Shown in pieces: positions 39,049 to 48,931 of a DNA stretch of 64,000 nucleotides. The notes under the pieces are model-generated. The model ran no database searches. It had not been told where the DNA came from and saw nothing but the letters and a program-made list of their open reading frames with translations. This stretch comes from Hungatella hathewayi. GTDB taxonomy: Bacteria > Bacillota > Clostridia > Lachnospirales > Lachnospiraceae. The DNA is taken from NCBI GenBank assembly GCA_025149285.1, contig CP102274.1, positions 1,751,501 through 1,815,500 on the forward strand, in the 5' to 3' direction. The position numbers and the translations under genes were made by a program. Within the stretch, counting starts at the first letter, position 1. Each line of letters starts with the position of its first letter.

Positions 39049-39924
39049 TTGTCAATAGCAAAAATGAGTATGATCCATAATTCATATCGTTATTTTACTA
39101 TTTCCGTAGATAAATATCAGGACCGATGTATGAAGGGGGTTATCTATCATGCGGGAAAAACTCCGGGTATCCGTTTTGATAATTTCCTCGAAATGGTGAT
39201 ACATATGAATCGCATCTTTGACAGTATGGCGTGTCCAAAGCAGGCGATGGAATTGAGACAATTTTCAAATGTTGAATATCCCGAACCGGCAATCCGGGAA
39301 TGTAACCGCTACCAGAATGGCAGACTGGCAACGTTCCAGGTATACGTGAAGTTTCGATACAACGCCAGCTGGCAGGGAGATATTACCTGGCTGGAAGGTG
39401 AACAGGCTGAAAGCTTTGAGAGTCTGCTCCAGATGCTTCAGTTGATTGACAGAATATTTACTGGTCAATCGGAAATGGAGAAAGACATTAAGATTACCAG
39501 AGTCTGCCAGATAGCTGTTAATTCCTCTGAAAAGGGTCTGCTAATAGGAAGGGTACAGAACGCAGTTATTAATCGTTTGGAGAAGTTTAAGGGAACGATT
39601 GGCCTGGCAGATGCAATGGTACGTCTGTTTGAGGCAGGGGAGGGAGATCATGATTCCGGAAAAATCATCTCAGAGGAAACATGGGATTCCTATCGTTTAG
39701 GTGGGAAGGAAGCAACATTCCTGATAAAAATCCTGTTCAGGGAACACTCAACCTGGCAGGGAATCATTTACTGGCGTGAAACCGGTAAAAGGCAGGCTTT
39801 CAGAAGCTTTTTGGAAATGGTTATATTGATGGCTTCTGCATTGGAAAGCGGTAAGAAAAGGAGTGAGTGCGAAGATAGATCTATTACAACTAATAATAGA
39901 AAAAAAGTCCTGATGGAGGGCTAA
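39049..39924 (+). CDS. M2 'WQG-repeat' protein, unrecognised family
   Basis: 291 residues, paralogue of the M1 protein at 27360 and clearly similar along its whole length (for example SIAKMSM, ATFQVYVKFRYNASWQGDITW, FKGTIGLADAMVRLFEAG, FREHSTWQG). The four strand-strand-helix units are all conserved, with CMKG, SWQG, LLIG and TWQG at the turn. No membrane or export signal. Start TTG at 39049 behind AGGAAGG, mirroring M1. The main differences are a shorter linker before unit 4 and a divergent basic C-terminus. The gene ends 15 nt before the M2 surface gene. Function unknown; the strict pairing suggests joint action. Confidence 0.75.
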   Translation: MSIAKMSMIHNSYRYFTISVDKYQDRCMKGVIYHAGKTPGIRFDNFLEMVIHMNRIFDSMACPKQAMELRQFSNVEYPEPAIRECNRYQNGRLATFQVYVKFRYNASWQGDITWLEGEQAESFESLLQMLQLIDRIFTGQSEMEKDIKITRVCQIAVNSSEKGLLIGRVQNAVINRLEKFKGTIGLADAMVRLFEAGEGDHDSGKIISEETWDSYRLGGKEATFLIKILFREHSTWQGIIYWRETGKRQAFRSFLEMVILMASALESGKKRSECEDRSITTNNRKKVLMEG

Positions 39925-39939
39925 GGAAGGAGAAAAAGT

Positions 39940-42900
39940 ATGAAAGGACTTAGAAAAAAGTTCAGACGAGGGCTTGCCGCGTTCCTGGCATTTGTTCTGA
40001 CCATGACATCGGTTAATACGGTATCATTGGCAGATGTAACAAATGCATTAGAGACAGAAAAGGCTACCTTTGTCATGAGCGGAGAAGATATCGTAGAATC
40101 CGCTCAGGCTGCTATTGACAGCGGCAACACCTTTACTTACGAGGATCTCGGAATCGAGGAGACAGGAAGTACAGCTAAAGAGTATCAGAAGCTATTTACA
40201 AATGGCACTGTATATGAAATCGCCCCTTCTTATGACCTGGATGAAGAGGAAAATGCAGACGGAGCGAATCTTCGGATGTTTATTCGGGTAAAAGGTGAAA
40301 CAGAGGGGTATCAGATCACTGGAGAGGAAGAAATTATTTTCCTTTACATCAATGATTCTGAATCCAAAATTGCATTTCGTTCCAGAATCGATGACTATGT
40401 AACGGATAAGGTTACGGTTAAAGGAAATTCTTCTTTTGCAGAAACCGAAAAGCCGGCACTTGATGAGAATGGAAATGCATTGGAGGGAGATAAGCCAGCC
40501 CAGAATCAGGAGGAAGCCACTGCTCCCGAAGAGGAAAACGGAAGTGTAGAAGAGACGAAGGAGCCAGAAACAGAGGCACCGACACAAGTTCCGGAAACAG
40601 AAGAATCGATACAGGAACCTGAGACAGAAGCACCAGTGCAGGAACCGGAAACAACAGCTCCTGCAAAAGAGCCGGAGACAGAAGCGCCCACACAGGAAGA
40701 AATAGAAAAGCCAACGCAGGCTCCGGTACAGGAACCAGAGACTCAGGCTCCGGAAACTGAGGCTGTAACACAGGCCCCGGAAGTACAGGAACCAGAAACA
40801 GAAGCACCTGCACAGGAACCGGAAACGGAGGCACCGGCACCGGAAGCAGAGACAGCAGCACCGGATACAGCCAATGAAACTGCATCGATTATAAGGAATA
40901 AAACCTTCACTTTAACAACTGCAATGGAAGCAGCTCCAGGAGAATCAGATGTATCAATTGTAGATGAAGAGATACCGAAAGCGGATAGTCCGAAACTGGA
41001 TGCAGAAGGAAATAATTCTTCAGAAAGCCCTGCAGCAGTAAGTACAGGAAGTAATGCAGATAAAGGTGATCATACCGATTCTGGAGAGAATAAACCTTCA
41101 GAGAAGATCGAAGGCAAGACCTATGGTCATGTATTGCTCAATGAAGAGAGTTATGCGAAAGCATATGTAACGACTCTTAATAAAATGGGGGTATCTGTTG
41201 AAGTAACGGAAGGATTAGCTCTTACGATTCATCACAATGCGTTTTATAATGATAAAGATATATCAGAAGATGAAGTGGTTAGAGGGCTGAAGGAAGGGGA
41301 TGTGATTAATCCGGCGGATTATGCCTGGAATAAAGATTTTCTTACCTATGCGGGTAGCAGTCAGGATAGTATTGTTATAAGCAGCCAGACTGAGAATAGA
41401 GTAGATTTATATTATAACGCAATAGCTGAAGAAAAATCAGAAGATGAGGTGACAATCACAGGTGCTATCCCCAGGAGCTATTTTCGATCAGTAAAAGCAG
41501 ATGATAATACTACACCTGGTAAGGTATTTCCGACGAAGACAGCAGAGTGGGTAGATGAAGCTAATGGCATCGGCAAGATTAATTTTACAATATATGGAAA
41601 CCCGATTAGACGAGGCAGTGATGTTATTTTAGTTATTGACAGTTCTGGTAGTATGGAAGGAGAAAAATGGTCAACAGCTAAGACTGCTGCAAAAGGGTTC
41701 ATAGATAATTTATATCAGAATAAAGATGGGGTTGTGTCTGACGATAGAATTGCTATTGTTGATTTTGATAGCTCGGCAAAGGCTTATCCTGGAACAAATA
41801 GTGGATCGGAGACTTTTTTAAAGGTTGATGATAAAATTACGATAAAAAACAAAACTTATTCAGCAAAAGATTATTTAAAATCATACGTTTTGGATTCCCA
41901 AATGAAAGATACGGGTGGAACAGACTATAATAAGGCATTGCAAACGGCTCAGAGCGTAATTAATAATCGTAGGGATAGCTCCAGACCAGCATATATAGTA
42001 TTTATGAGTGATGGAGAGCCAAATGGTTATTGGGACTGGCTTACGTATCGTTATTACGATGGACAGAAATATGCGACAGAATTAAAAAGTGATGGTGTTA
42101 CTATCTATTCTCTCGGATTAAATATTGGTTCAACAAATTTCAATAAGTTTATTGTTCCATTAGCTTCCGATCCTACATCAACATATGCTAAAAATATAGT
42201 TAAAACAAGCGATCTGGTAGGCATCTACGACGCCATCGCCAGTTCCATTAAAATCGCCGGAACCGAAGCAACCATCACCGACGTAATCAATACAGAAGCC
42301 TTCGAGATTGCAGCGGACTACAACAATGGCATGTGGTATGAAGCAAGCACAGGTACCGTAAGTAAAAGTTCAGACAATAAAACGGTTACATGGGATTTTG
42401 GCAATATTTCTGCCAATAAGGAAACACTTACTATCTATATTAAAGTAAAAGATACCGTGCCGGGCGGAACCGCACCGGATACGAACAAAGAAGCCAGAGT
42501 CGATTATACGGATCCTGATGAACAGTCACAGACTCAGGATATCCCAAGCCCCAATCTGGCGGTTGGAGATGTTGGTACCATTACATTAAACTACTATCTG
42601 GTTAATGAAAATGGTGTTACAATCAATGGAACCGGTGAAGTGATTGATTTCGAACGCCGTCAGCAGCTGGGAACACAGCTCTATAGAGATGCACCTCAGA
42701 AGTTTGGCAGCTATTCCGTCCCGGCGCCGTCAACCATAGAATATAATGGCATTCAATATCAGTATGTGGCAGCGAGCGCAGACCATGATGGAAGCAGTAG
42801 TCCTGCAAATGTAGAACTGAGTCCTGCTAAAAAGGCAGTTCATTTATACTATGGATATCAGCAAATCAAAGATGTCACAGTAACCTTTAATGGAAATGGA

Positions 42901-45900
42901 GGTACGCCAAGCGCAGGCAGTGTGACAGTACCGAAAGATACTTCTTTGGGCAGCCAGATTGCAACTGCGGAACGTGATGATCACAATTTCCTCGGCTGGA
43001 ATACACAGCCGGATGGTACAGGAAGTTCCTTTACTTCTAATACCATCGTTACAGATGACATCACTGTATACGCACAGTGGCAGAAAAAGCAGGCGCTGAC
43101 CATTAAGGCCTCTGATGTAGAAAAAGTTTATAATGGTGAAACGCAGTCTGTATCAGCAGAAGGTTACGAATGGAGCGGCTTAAAAGCAGGTCATAAAATT
43201 ATAAATATTAAAACCATCGGTTCTGGCCGCGATGTGAAAGACGGCGGCTATCCGATCACCTTCACAGACACTGCGAAAATTGTAAATGGCTCAGGTGTAG
43301 ATGTAACAAAAGAATATACAATTACAACAGAGCCGGGAACTTTGACTATTTTACCGAAAGCAGTGACGATTACGGTAGATAACAGTTCTAAGTATTATAA
43401 TTCCAATGACCCGGTTTTCACCGGTAAGGTAGAAGGTCTTGTAAACCAAACGGATCTTGGCAATGTAACATATGTGAGAACGAATGAAGCTGAGGACGTA
43501 GGCGTTTATGAAAAGGTGCTTGCTGCTAAGTATATTGAAAATAAGAACTATGCAGTAACGGAGACCAGAGGCAATTTTGAAATTAAAGTAGCTACGATGC
43601 CGGGTGCTTCGTTAACAGCGAAGGGCGGCAGCTGGCCATATGACGGAAAGGCACATTATGCGGCGGCAAGTCTTAATAAGGCGGATGGCTATACCGTATA
43701 CTACAAAGTAAAAGACGGTGAATGGACAATCGATCCGCCAAGCGTGACCAATGTGTCGGAAGGCGTTGTAACCGTATCTGTAAAAGCGACACGAAAGGGC
43801 TATGTGGATCTGGTGACTGATGATGTCAAGTTACAGATCACAAAGAAGCCGGTGACTATCACTGTAAAAAATGCTGAAAAGACCTTTGGTGAAGCGGACC
43901 CTGTTTTTGAAGGAACAGTACAGGGGCTTGTAAAAGATACAGATCTCGGTGAAGTCACTTATAAAAGAACGAATAGTACCCAGAATGTAGGAACCTATAA
44001 CAAAGTCCTGATTCCGGAGTACACAGAAAACACCAATTATGACGTAACTGTAAATAAAGGTGACTTTACCATAAAACCGGCAAAGGATCCGGAAGCAGAC
44101 TTAAAGATAGCCGGCGGCAGTTGGGTATATGACGGAAAAGAGCACAAAGTTAAGCTGAATGTCATAGATTCTGCACTGGCGGCTCTCAAGAGATATAAAA
44201 TTGAATACAGTACCGATGGAGGCCTGACCTGGTCGAAGGAAGTACCGGGAGTCACGAATGTAACCGACGGAACAATTACTGTAATTGCCAGAGGAACACG
44301 TGAAGGCTATGAAACGCTGGTATCAAACACAGCCGATTTGTCGATTACTCCGGCTCCGGTAACGATTGAGGTTGATGATGCATTTAAGTATTTTGGAGAG
44401 AAGGATCCCGACTTTACAGGAGCGCCAAAAGGGCTTGTAAAGGCCGGAGACATCGGAACCATAACTTACAGCAGAACCAATAAAGATGAAGATGTAGGTG
44501 TATATTTGGAAGTATTGACTGCATCTTATACTCCAAATACCAATTACGATGTAACCATAGCTGAAGGTGATTTCGAAATCAAAAAAGCATCGATCGAGGG
44601 TGCTGTACTGACAGCAGTTGGCGGAGAATGGACTTATGATGGAGATGCACATGCGGCAAAGGCCAGTTTAGAGAATGCATCTGGGTATACAATCTATTAT
44701 AAGACCGGAAACAGTGAATGGACTACTGCAGCACCAAGTGTGACGAATGTAGTAGAAGGTACTGTAACAGTATCTGTAAAAGCAGACCGGTATGGATATG
44801 AAACACTGGAGGCAGACGATATAACACTTAAAATTCTGCCCAGAGATGTGACTATTCAGGTCGCGGATGCAGAGAAGTTCTTCGATAAGCCGGATCCGGC
44901 ATTTAGCGGTACCGTGTCCGGATTAGTAAAAGCAGGGGATATTGGAACTGTAACTTATTTCAGAGAGAACACGGCGGAAGAAGTTGGCAAGTATCCAAAA
45001 GTGTTGTCTGCAGACTATACACAAAATGACAACTATACTGTCGATGTAAAAAAAGGTAATTTTGAAATCAAGACGGCGACGATGGAAGGCGCTTCATTAG
45101 AAGCAGCCGGAGGAAGCTGGACGTACGATGGAGAAACGCATTACGCACAGGCAAAACTTACAAACGCTGATGGCTATACCATCTATTATCAGGTGGGTAA
45201 TGGCGAATGGAAGAAGGAAATACCAGGTGTCACCAACGTATCAGAGGGTGAATTAACTGTATCAGTGAAGGCAGTGAAAGATGGCTATGTAGATCTTGTG
45301 ACCGAGGATGTCAAACTTGTCATTACGCCAAGAGAAGCCACGATCGTTGTAAGTGATGCAGAAAAGTTCTTCGATGAAAATGATCCGTTATTTAGTGGAA
45401 CAGTGAATAATCTGGTAAAGACGGGCGACCTGGGAACTGTTAGATATTACAGAACCAATGATGAAGAGGCAGTAGGAACTTATACCGAAGTATTAACGGC
45501 AGATTATACCGCCAACGACAACTATCATGTAAGCGTACAGAATGGCGACTTTACGATTAAGACCGCTTCTGTTACGGGGGCAGAATTAACTGCGACCGGA
45601 GGAAGATGGATCTACGACGGCGCGGCCCATGCAGCAGCCGGAGAAGTAGAGAACGCATCCGGCTACACGGTTTACTACAAAGTTGGAAACGGTGGGTGGA
45701 CCACAGATGCCCCGAGTGTCACCAATGTAGCGGACGGAATTGTAACGGTATCTGTAAAAGCAACCAGAACCGGTTATGAAGAGCTGACAGCTGCCCCGGT
45801 TACACTGGAAATTATTCCAAAGGATGTAACGATTATCGTTGATCCTGCGGAGAAGTTCTTTGATGAGGCGGATCCGAAGTTTACAGGAACCGTGACAGGG

Positions 45901-48831
45901 CTTGTAAAGGATGGCGATTTAACAGGGCTGACCTATGTCAGAACCAACGATGATGAGGAGGTCGGCATTTATGAGGGAGTACTTGCGGCGGCCTATATCC
46001 AAAACACGAACTACAATGTAACCGAGCACAAGGGAACGTTTGAAATCAAGACAGCGACCATAAAGGATGCCAAAGTGACGGCAGCCGGAGGAAGCTGGAT
46101 CTATGATGGAAACGCTCATGCGGCTACTGCATCTCTTAGAAATGCAGATGGATATACCATTTACTACAAAGCCGGTAACGGCGACTGGACCACAGCTGCC
46201 CCGAGTGTCACCAATGTGGCAGATGGAATTGTAACCGTATCCGTCAAGGCAACAAAGACAGGATATACAGATTTAATAACAGAAGATGTAACGATTCAGA
46301 TTACAAAGAAGCCTGCGGCCATTACGGTAAACAATGCGGAGAAGTTCTTTAACGAGGCGGATCCGGTATTTACCGGAAGCGTAACAGGGCTGGTAGCGGA
46401 CGGCGATCTCGGAAGCGTAACCTATGTGAGAACCAACAGTGCATCAGGTGTGGGAACGTATGAGAAGGTGCTGGATGCCGTTTACACGGACAACACAAAC
46501 TACGAAGTAACCGTAAAACGCGGCGACTTTAAGATTAAGGAAGCGAAGGACCCGGAGGCAGAGCTTAAGATTGCCGGAGGAAGCTGGATCTATGACGGTA
46601 AAGAGCACAAAGTCAAACTGGACGTCATCGATTCCGTTCTGGCAGCGCTGAAGAGATACAAGATCGAATACAGTACGGACGGAGGAAATACCTGGTCTGA
46701 GACTGTACCGGGAGTCACCAATGTAGCAGAAGGAACCGTAACTGTGACCGCAAGAGGAACCCGTGAAGGTTATGAGACCCTGGTATCCAACGAGACAACG
46801 ATCCAGATCACAGCCAGAACTGCAACGATCCGGGTAAAGGATGCGGAGAAGTTCTTCGATGAAACGGATCCGGCATTTACAGGAACAGAAGAGAACCTGG
46901 TAAAAGCAGGGGATCTCGGAACGGTAACCTACAGAAGAACCAATACAGACGAAGCGGTCGGAACGTATCAGAAGGTGCTGACAGCTGAGTATACGCCGAA
47001 CACCAACTATCTTGTAACTGTCGTAAAGGGAAATTTCGAAATTAAAACAGCCTCCATAGAAGGAGCAAAGGTCAGCGCTGTCGGAGGAAGCTGGATCTAT
47101 GACGGAACAGCCCATGCAGCGGAAGCGGCCCTGGAACATGCATCCGGCTACACGGTATATTACAAAGCCGGTAACGGAGACTGGACCACAGAGGCCCCGA
47201 GTGTGACCAATGTACTGGAAGGAACCGTAACGGTATCCGTAAAGGCGACGAGAAGCGGCTATGCAGATTTAATGACAGACGATGTAACCTTAAAGATTAC
47301 ACCGAGAAAAGCCACGATTACAGTGGATCATGCAGATAAGTTCTTTGACGAGCAGGATCCGGATTTTACCGGAACAACAGCAAACCTTGTCGCATCCGGA
47401 GATCTGGGAACTGTAACGTATAAGAGAACCAACACAGACGAGGCAGTCGGAACGTATCAGAAGGTACTGACCGCAGAATATGAGTCAAACAGCAACTACG
47501 TTGTAATTGTAGAAAAGGGAGATTTTACCATTAAGACGGCAATCATAGAAGATGCGGTGCTGACAGCAGCCGGAGGAAGCTGGATCTATGACGGAATGGC
47601 CCACGAAGCAAAAGCAGAGCTTACTAATGCACCTGGCTATACGATCTACTATAAGGCAGGAAACGGCGAATGGAGTACAACAGCTCCGAGTGTAACCAAC
47701 GTGGACGATGGAACCGTAACGGTATCTGTGAAGGCGACGAGAACCGGTTATGAGGATTTAGCAGCTGAAGATGTGACGATCACCATCACAGCAAGGCCGG
47801 CAACGATTGTTGTAGACAACAAGTCTAAATCTTATAGTGATATTGACCCGTTATTTACCGGTCAGATTCAGGGATTGATTGCCGACGGAGATTTAGGCAG
47901 CGTGGTTTACCACAGAATTGATGCGGATAAGAACAAAGAGGCGGTTGGTGCAGATATTACATTGACTGCAAGCTACCGTGAAAATTCCAACTATAAGGTA
48001 GAAGTTATAAACGGCAAGCTGAACATTACTGCGTTAAATACTAACACGGTGAATGTGACAGGAGAGACAGTAACTTATGATGGAAAGACACATGGACTGA
48101 GAGAAGTGACAGCGCTGAAGGAAGGTTCCACCATTCTTTATTCGGTGGATAACCAGAACTTTAGTGAGACAGCACCTGTATTTACAGAAGCAGGGAATCA
48201 TACAGTCTATGTAAAGGCTGTCAATCCTAATTATGATGATACGGCAGTTGTAACAGGTATTGTAGTCATTCAGAAACGAGAGATAACAATTACGGCAGCC
48301 AGTGCGGAACGGAGATACAACGGATTAGAGTTAACCGCACCGACAGCGGCCATTACGAATGGAACGCTTGCAGACGGCCAGGTTCTGGGATCAGTCAAAG
48401 TGACAGGTTCACAGACAGCGGTTGGCAGCAGCCAGAATGTAGCCAGCGATGCAGTGATTGTGGCGAATGATGAGGAAGTTACAGCTAATTATCACATCAC
48501 TTATCTGGCAGGTACTCTTAGAGTAACGTCAGGCAGCAGCGGAGGTGATAACGGCGGCGGAGGCGGAGATACTCCGAATCCTAATAAGCCATACGTTCCG
48601 GGAGGTCCTGGAACTGTAACGATTGAACCGGGCGAAGTACCGTTGGCGAATTTACCTGAGGGCAGCCCGGCAGACAACTTAGTTCTGATCGATGATGGCA
48701 ACGTACCGCTTGCAGGTCTTCCTAAGACCGGCGACCGTGCAGGAGCGCATGCAGGTCTGGCGGCAGTGCTTTCCGGATTCCTGATGGCAGCATTTGCAGT
48801 GCTGAGCAGCAAGAAGAAAGAAGAGAACTAA
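39940..48831 (+). CDS. M2 giant LPKTG surface protein with vWA and MBG repeats
   Basis: 2,963 residues, intact. Order: signal peptide (1-30); N-terminal module shared with M1 (31-165); Pro/Glu/Thr stalk (about 208-309); GKTYGHVLLNEESYAKAYV segment; von Willebrand A domain (about 555-770). The vWA metal site is DSSGS near 566, with TGGTDY and the FMSDGEPNG strand. An adhesin-like beta domain follows, then one InlB-type repeat (VTFNGNGGTPSAG...FLGWNTQPDGTG, about 985-1050) and an array of ten MBG-type and interleaved YDG-type Ig-like units (1142-2698). The C-terminal linker is shared with M1, then GLPKTGDR, a helix and KKKEEN, a sortase anchor. GGAGAAAAAG precedes the ATG. Probably an adhesin on the cell wall; ligand unknown. 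No sortase or pilin gene is nearby. Confidence 0.88.
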   Translation: MKGLRKKFRRGLAAFLAFVLTMTSVNTVSLADVTNALETEKATFVMSGEDIVESAQAAIDSGNTFTYEDLGIEETGSTAKEYQKLFTNGTVYEIAPSYDLDEEENADGANLRMFIRVKGETEGYQITGEEEIIFLYINDSESKIAFRSRIDDYVTDKVTVKGNSSFAETEKPALDENGNALEGDKPAQNQEEATAPEEENGSVEETKEPETEAPTQVPETEESIQEPETEAPVQEPETTAPAKEPETEAPTQEEIEKPTQAPVQEPETQAPETEAVTQAPEVQEPETEAPAQEPETEAPAPEAETAAPDTANETASIIRNKTFTLTTAMEAAPGESDVSIVDEEIPKADSPKLDAEGNNSSESPAAVSTGSNADKGDHTDSGENKPSEKIEGKTYGHVLLNEESYAKAYVTTLNKMGVSVEVTEGLALTIHHNAFYNDKDISEDEVVRGLKEGDVINPADYAWNKDFLTYAGSSQDSIVISSQTENRVDLYYNAIAEEKSEDEVTITGAIPRSYFRSVKADDNTTPGKVFPTKTAEWVDEANGIGKINFTIYGNPIRRGSDVILVIDSSGSMEGEKWSTAKTAAKGFIDNLYQNKDGVVSDDRIAIVDFDSSAKAYPGTNSGSETFLKVDDKITIKNKTYSAKDYLKSYVLDSQMKDTGGTDYNKALQTAQSVINNRRDSSRPAYIVFMSDGEPNGYWDWLTYRYYDGQKYATELKSDGVTIYSLGLNIGSTNFNKFIVPLASDPTSTYAKNIVKTSDLVGIYDAIASSIKIAGTEATITDVINTEAFEIAADYNNGMWYEASTGTVSKSSDNKTVTWDFGNISANKETLTIYIKVKDTVPGGTAPDTNKEARVDYTDPDEQSQTQDIPSPNLAVGDVGTITLNYYLVNENGVTINGTGEVIDFERRQQLGTQLYRDAPQKFGSYSVPAPSTIEYNGIQYQYVAASADHDGSSSPANVELSPAKKAVHLYYGYQQIKDVTVTFNGNGGTPSAGSVTVPKDTSLGSQIATAERDDHNFLGWNTQPDGTGSSFTSNTIVTDDITVYAQWQKKQALTIKASDVEKVYNGETQSVSAEGYEWSGLKAGHKIINIKTIGSGRDVKDGGYPITFTDTAKIVNGSGVDVTKEYTITTEPGTLTILPKAVTITVDNSSKYYNSNDPVFTGKVEGLVNQTDLGNVTYVRTNEAEDVGVYEKVLAAKYIENKNYAVTETRGNFEIKVATMPGASLTAKGGSWPYDGKAHYAAASLNKADGYTVYYKVKDGEWTIDPPSVTNVSEGVVTVSVKATRKGYVDLVTDDVKLQITKKPVTITVKNAEKTFGEADPVFEGTVQGLVKDTDLGEVTYKRTNSTQNVGTYNKVLIPEYTENTNYDVTVNKGDFTIKPAKDPEADLKIAGGSWVYDGKEHKVKLNVIDSALAALKRYKIEYSTDGGLTWSKEVPGVTNVTDGTITVIARGTREGYETLVSNTADLSITPAPVTIEVDDAFKYFGEKDPDFTGAPKGLVKAGDIGTITYSRTNKDEDVGVYLEVLTASYTPNTNYDVTIAEGDFEIKKASIEGAVLTAVGGEWTYDGDAHAAKASLENASGYTIYYKTGNSEWTTAAPSVTNVVEGTVTVSVKADRYGYETLEADDITLKILPRDVTIQVADAEKFFDKPDPAFSGTVSGLVKAGDIGTVTYFRENTAEEVGKYPKVLSADYTQNDNYTVDVKKGNFEIKTATMEGASLEAAGGSWTYDGETHYAQAKLTNADGYTIYYQVGNGEWKKEIPGVTNVSEGELTVSVKAVKDGYVDLVTEDVKLVITPREATIVVSDAEKFFDENDPLFSGTVNNLVKTGDLGTVRYYRTNDEEAVGTYTEVLTADYTANDNYHVSVQNGDFTIKTASVTGAELTATGGRWIYDGAAHAAAGEVENASGYTVYYKVGNGGWTTDAPSVTNVADGIVTVSVKATRTGYEELTAAPVTLEIIPKDVTIIVDPAEKFFDEADPKFTGTVTGLVKDGDLTGLTYVRTNDDEEVGIYEGVLAAAYIQNTNYNVTEHKGTFEIKTATIKDAKVTAAGGSWIYDGNAHAATASLRNADGYTIYYKAGNGDWTTAAPSVTNVADGIVTVSVKATKTGYTDLITEDVTIQITKKPAAITVNNAEKFFNEADPVFTGSVTGLVADGDLGSVTYVRTNSASGVGTYEKVLDAVYTDNTNYEVTVKRGDFKIKEAKDPEAELKIAGGSWIYDGKEHKVKLDVIDSVLAALKRYKIEYSTDGGNTWSETVPGVTNVAEGTVTVTARGTREGYETLVSNETTIQITARTATIRVKDAEKFFDETDPAFTGTEENLVKAGDLGTVTYRRTNTDEAVGTYQKVLTAEYTPNTNYLVTVVKGNFEIKTASIEGAKVSAVGGSWIYDGTAHAAEAALEHASGYTVYYKAGNGDWTTEAPSVTNVLEGTVTVSVKATRSGYADLMTDDVTLKITPRKATITVDHADKFFDEQDPDFTGTTANLVASGDLGTVTYKRTNTDEAVGTYQKVLTAEYESNSNYVVIVEKGDFTIKTAIIEDAVLTAAGGSWIYDGMAHEAKAELTNAPGYTIYYKAGNGEWSTTAPSVTNVDDGTVTVSVKATRTGYEDLAAEDVTITITARPATIVVDNKSKSYSDIDPLFTGQIQGLIADGDLGSVVYHRIDADKNKEAVGADITLTASYRENSNYKVEVINGKLNITALNTNTVNVTGETVTYDGKTHGLREVTALKEGSTILYSVDNQNFSETAPVFTEAGNHTVYVKAVNPNYDDTAVVTGIVVIQKREITITAASAERRYNGLELTAPTAAITNGTLADGQVLGSVKVTGSQTAVGSSQNVASDAVIVANDEEVTANYHITYLAGTLRVTSGSSGGDNGGGGGDTPNPNKPYVPGGPGTVTIEPGEVPLANLPEGSPADNLVLIDDGNVPLAGLPKTGDRAGAHAGLAAVLSGFLMAAFAVLSSKKKEEN
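40561..40866 (+). repeat. Pro/Glu/Thr stalk repeats in the M2 surface gene
   Basis: Irregular repeats of units like EPETEAPTQ and QEPETEAPA. Comparable in position and character to the M1 stalk, but with a different unit. Confidence 0.8.
43363..48036 (+). repeat. MBG/YDG-type Ig-like repeat array
   Basis: Ten MBG-like units (VTIxVDNAEKFFDEADPxFTGTVxGLV then DLGTVTYxRTN, VGTYxKVL, NTNYxVT) alternate with units reading GGSWIYDGxAH, GYTIYYK, WTTxAPSVTNV, VTVSVKATRxGY. Two copies of the second type (about 44085-44350 and 46545-46810) belong to a distinct subtype with KDPEAELKIAGGSW and RYKIEYSTDGG. One cycle is about 470 bp. Many stretches repeat almost unchanged between 44.8 and 47.8 kb. Confidence 0.88.
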
Positions 48832-48863
48832 CGCCCAGAACTAAAAAATAAGAAGATATAAAC

Positions 48864-48905
48864 GGCGGCGGCCTGGCAGATAATCACTTCTGCCAGGCCG
48901 CCGCC
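48864..48905. terminator. M2 terminator
   Basis: Seventeen-bp GC-rich stem, 48864-48880 with 48889-48905, and a TAATCACT loop. It shares the CTGGCAG core with the M1 terminator. It has only a weak T tract and may serve the convergent DUF3842 gene too. Confidence 0.75.
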
Positions 48906-48931
48906 TTCTGTATCCATTCATTTCTGTTTCA

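Noticed and set aside
32478..48036. Regular repeats considered as a CRISPR array
   Set aside because: The repeats are 228-470 bp, in frame, and encode folded domains. No short repeat/spacer alternation and no cas genes.
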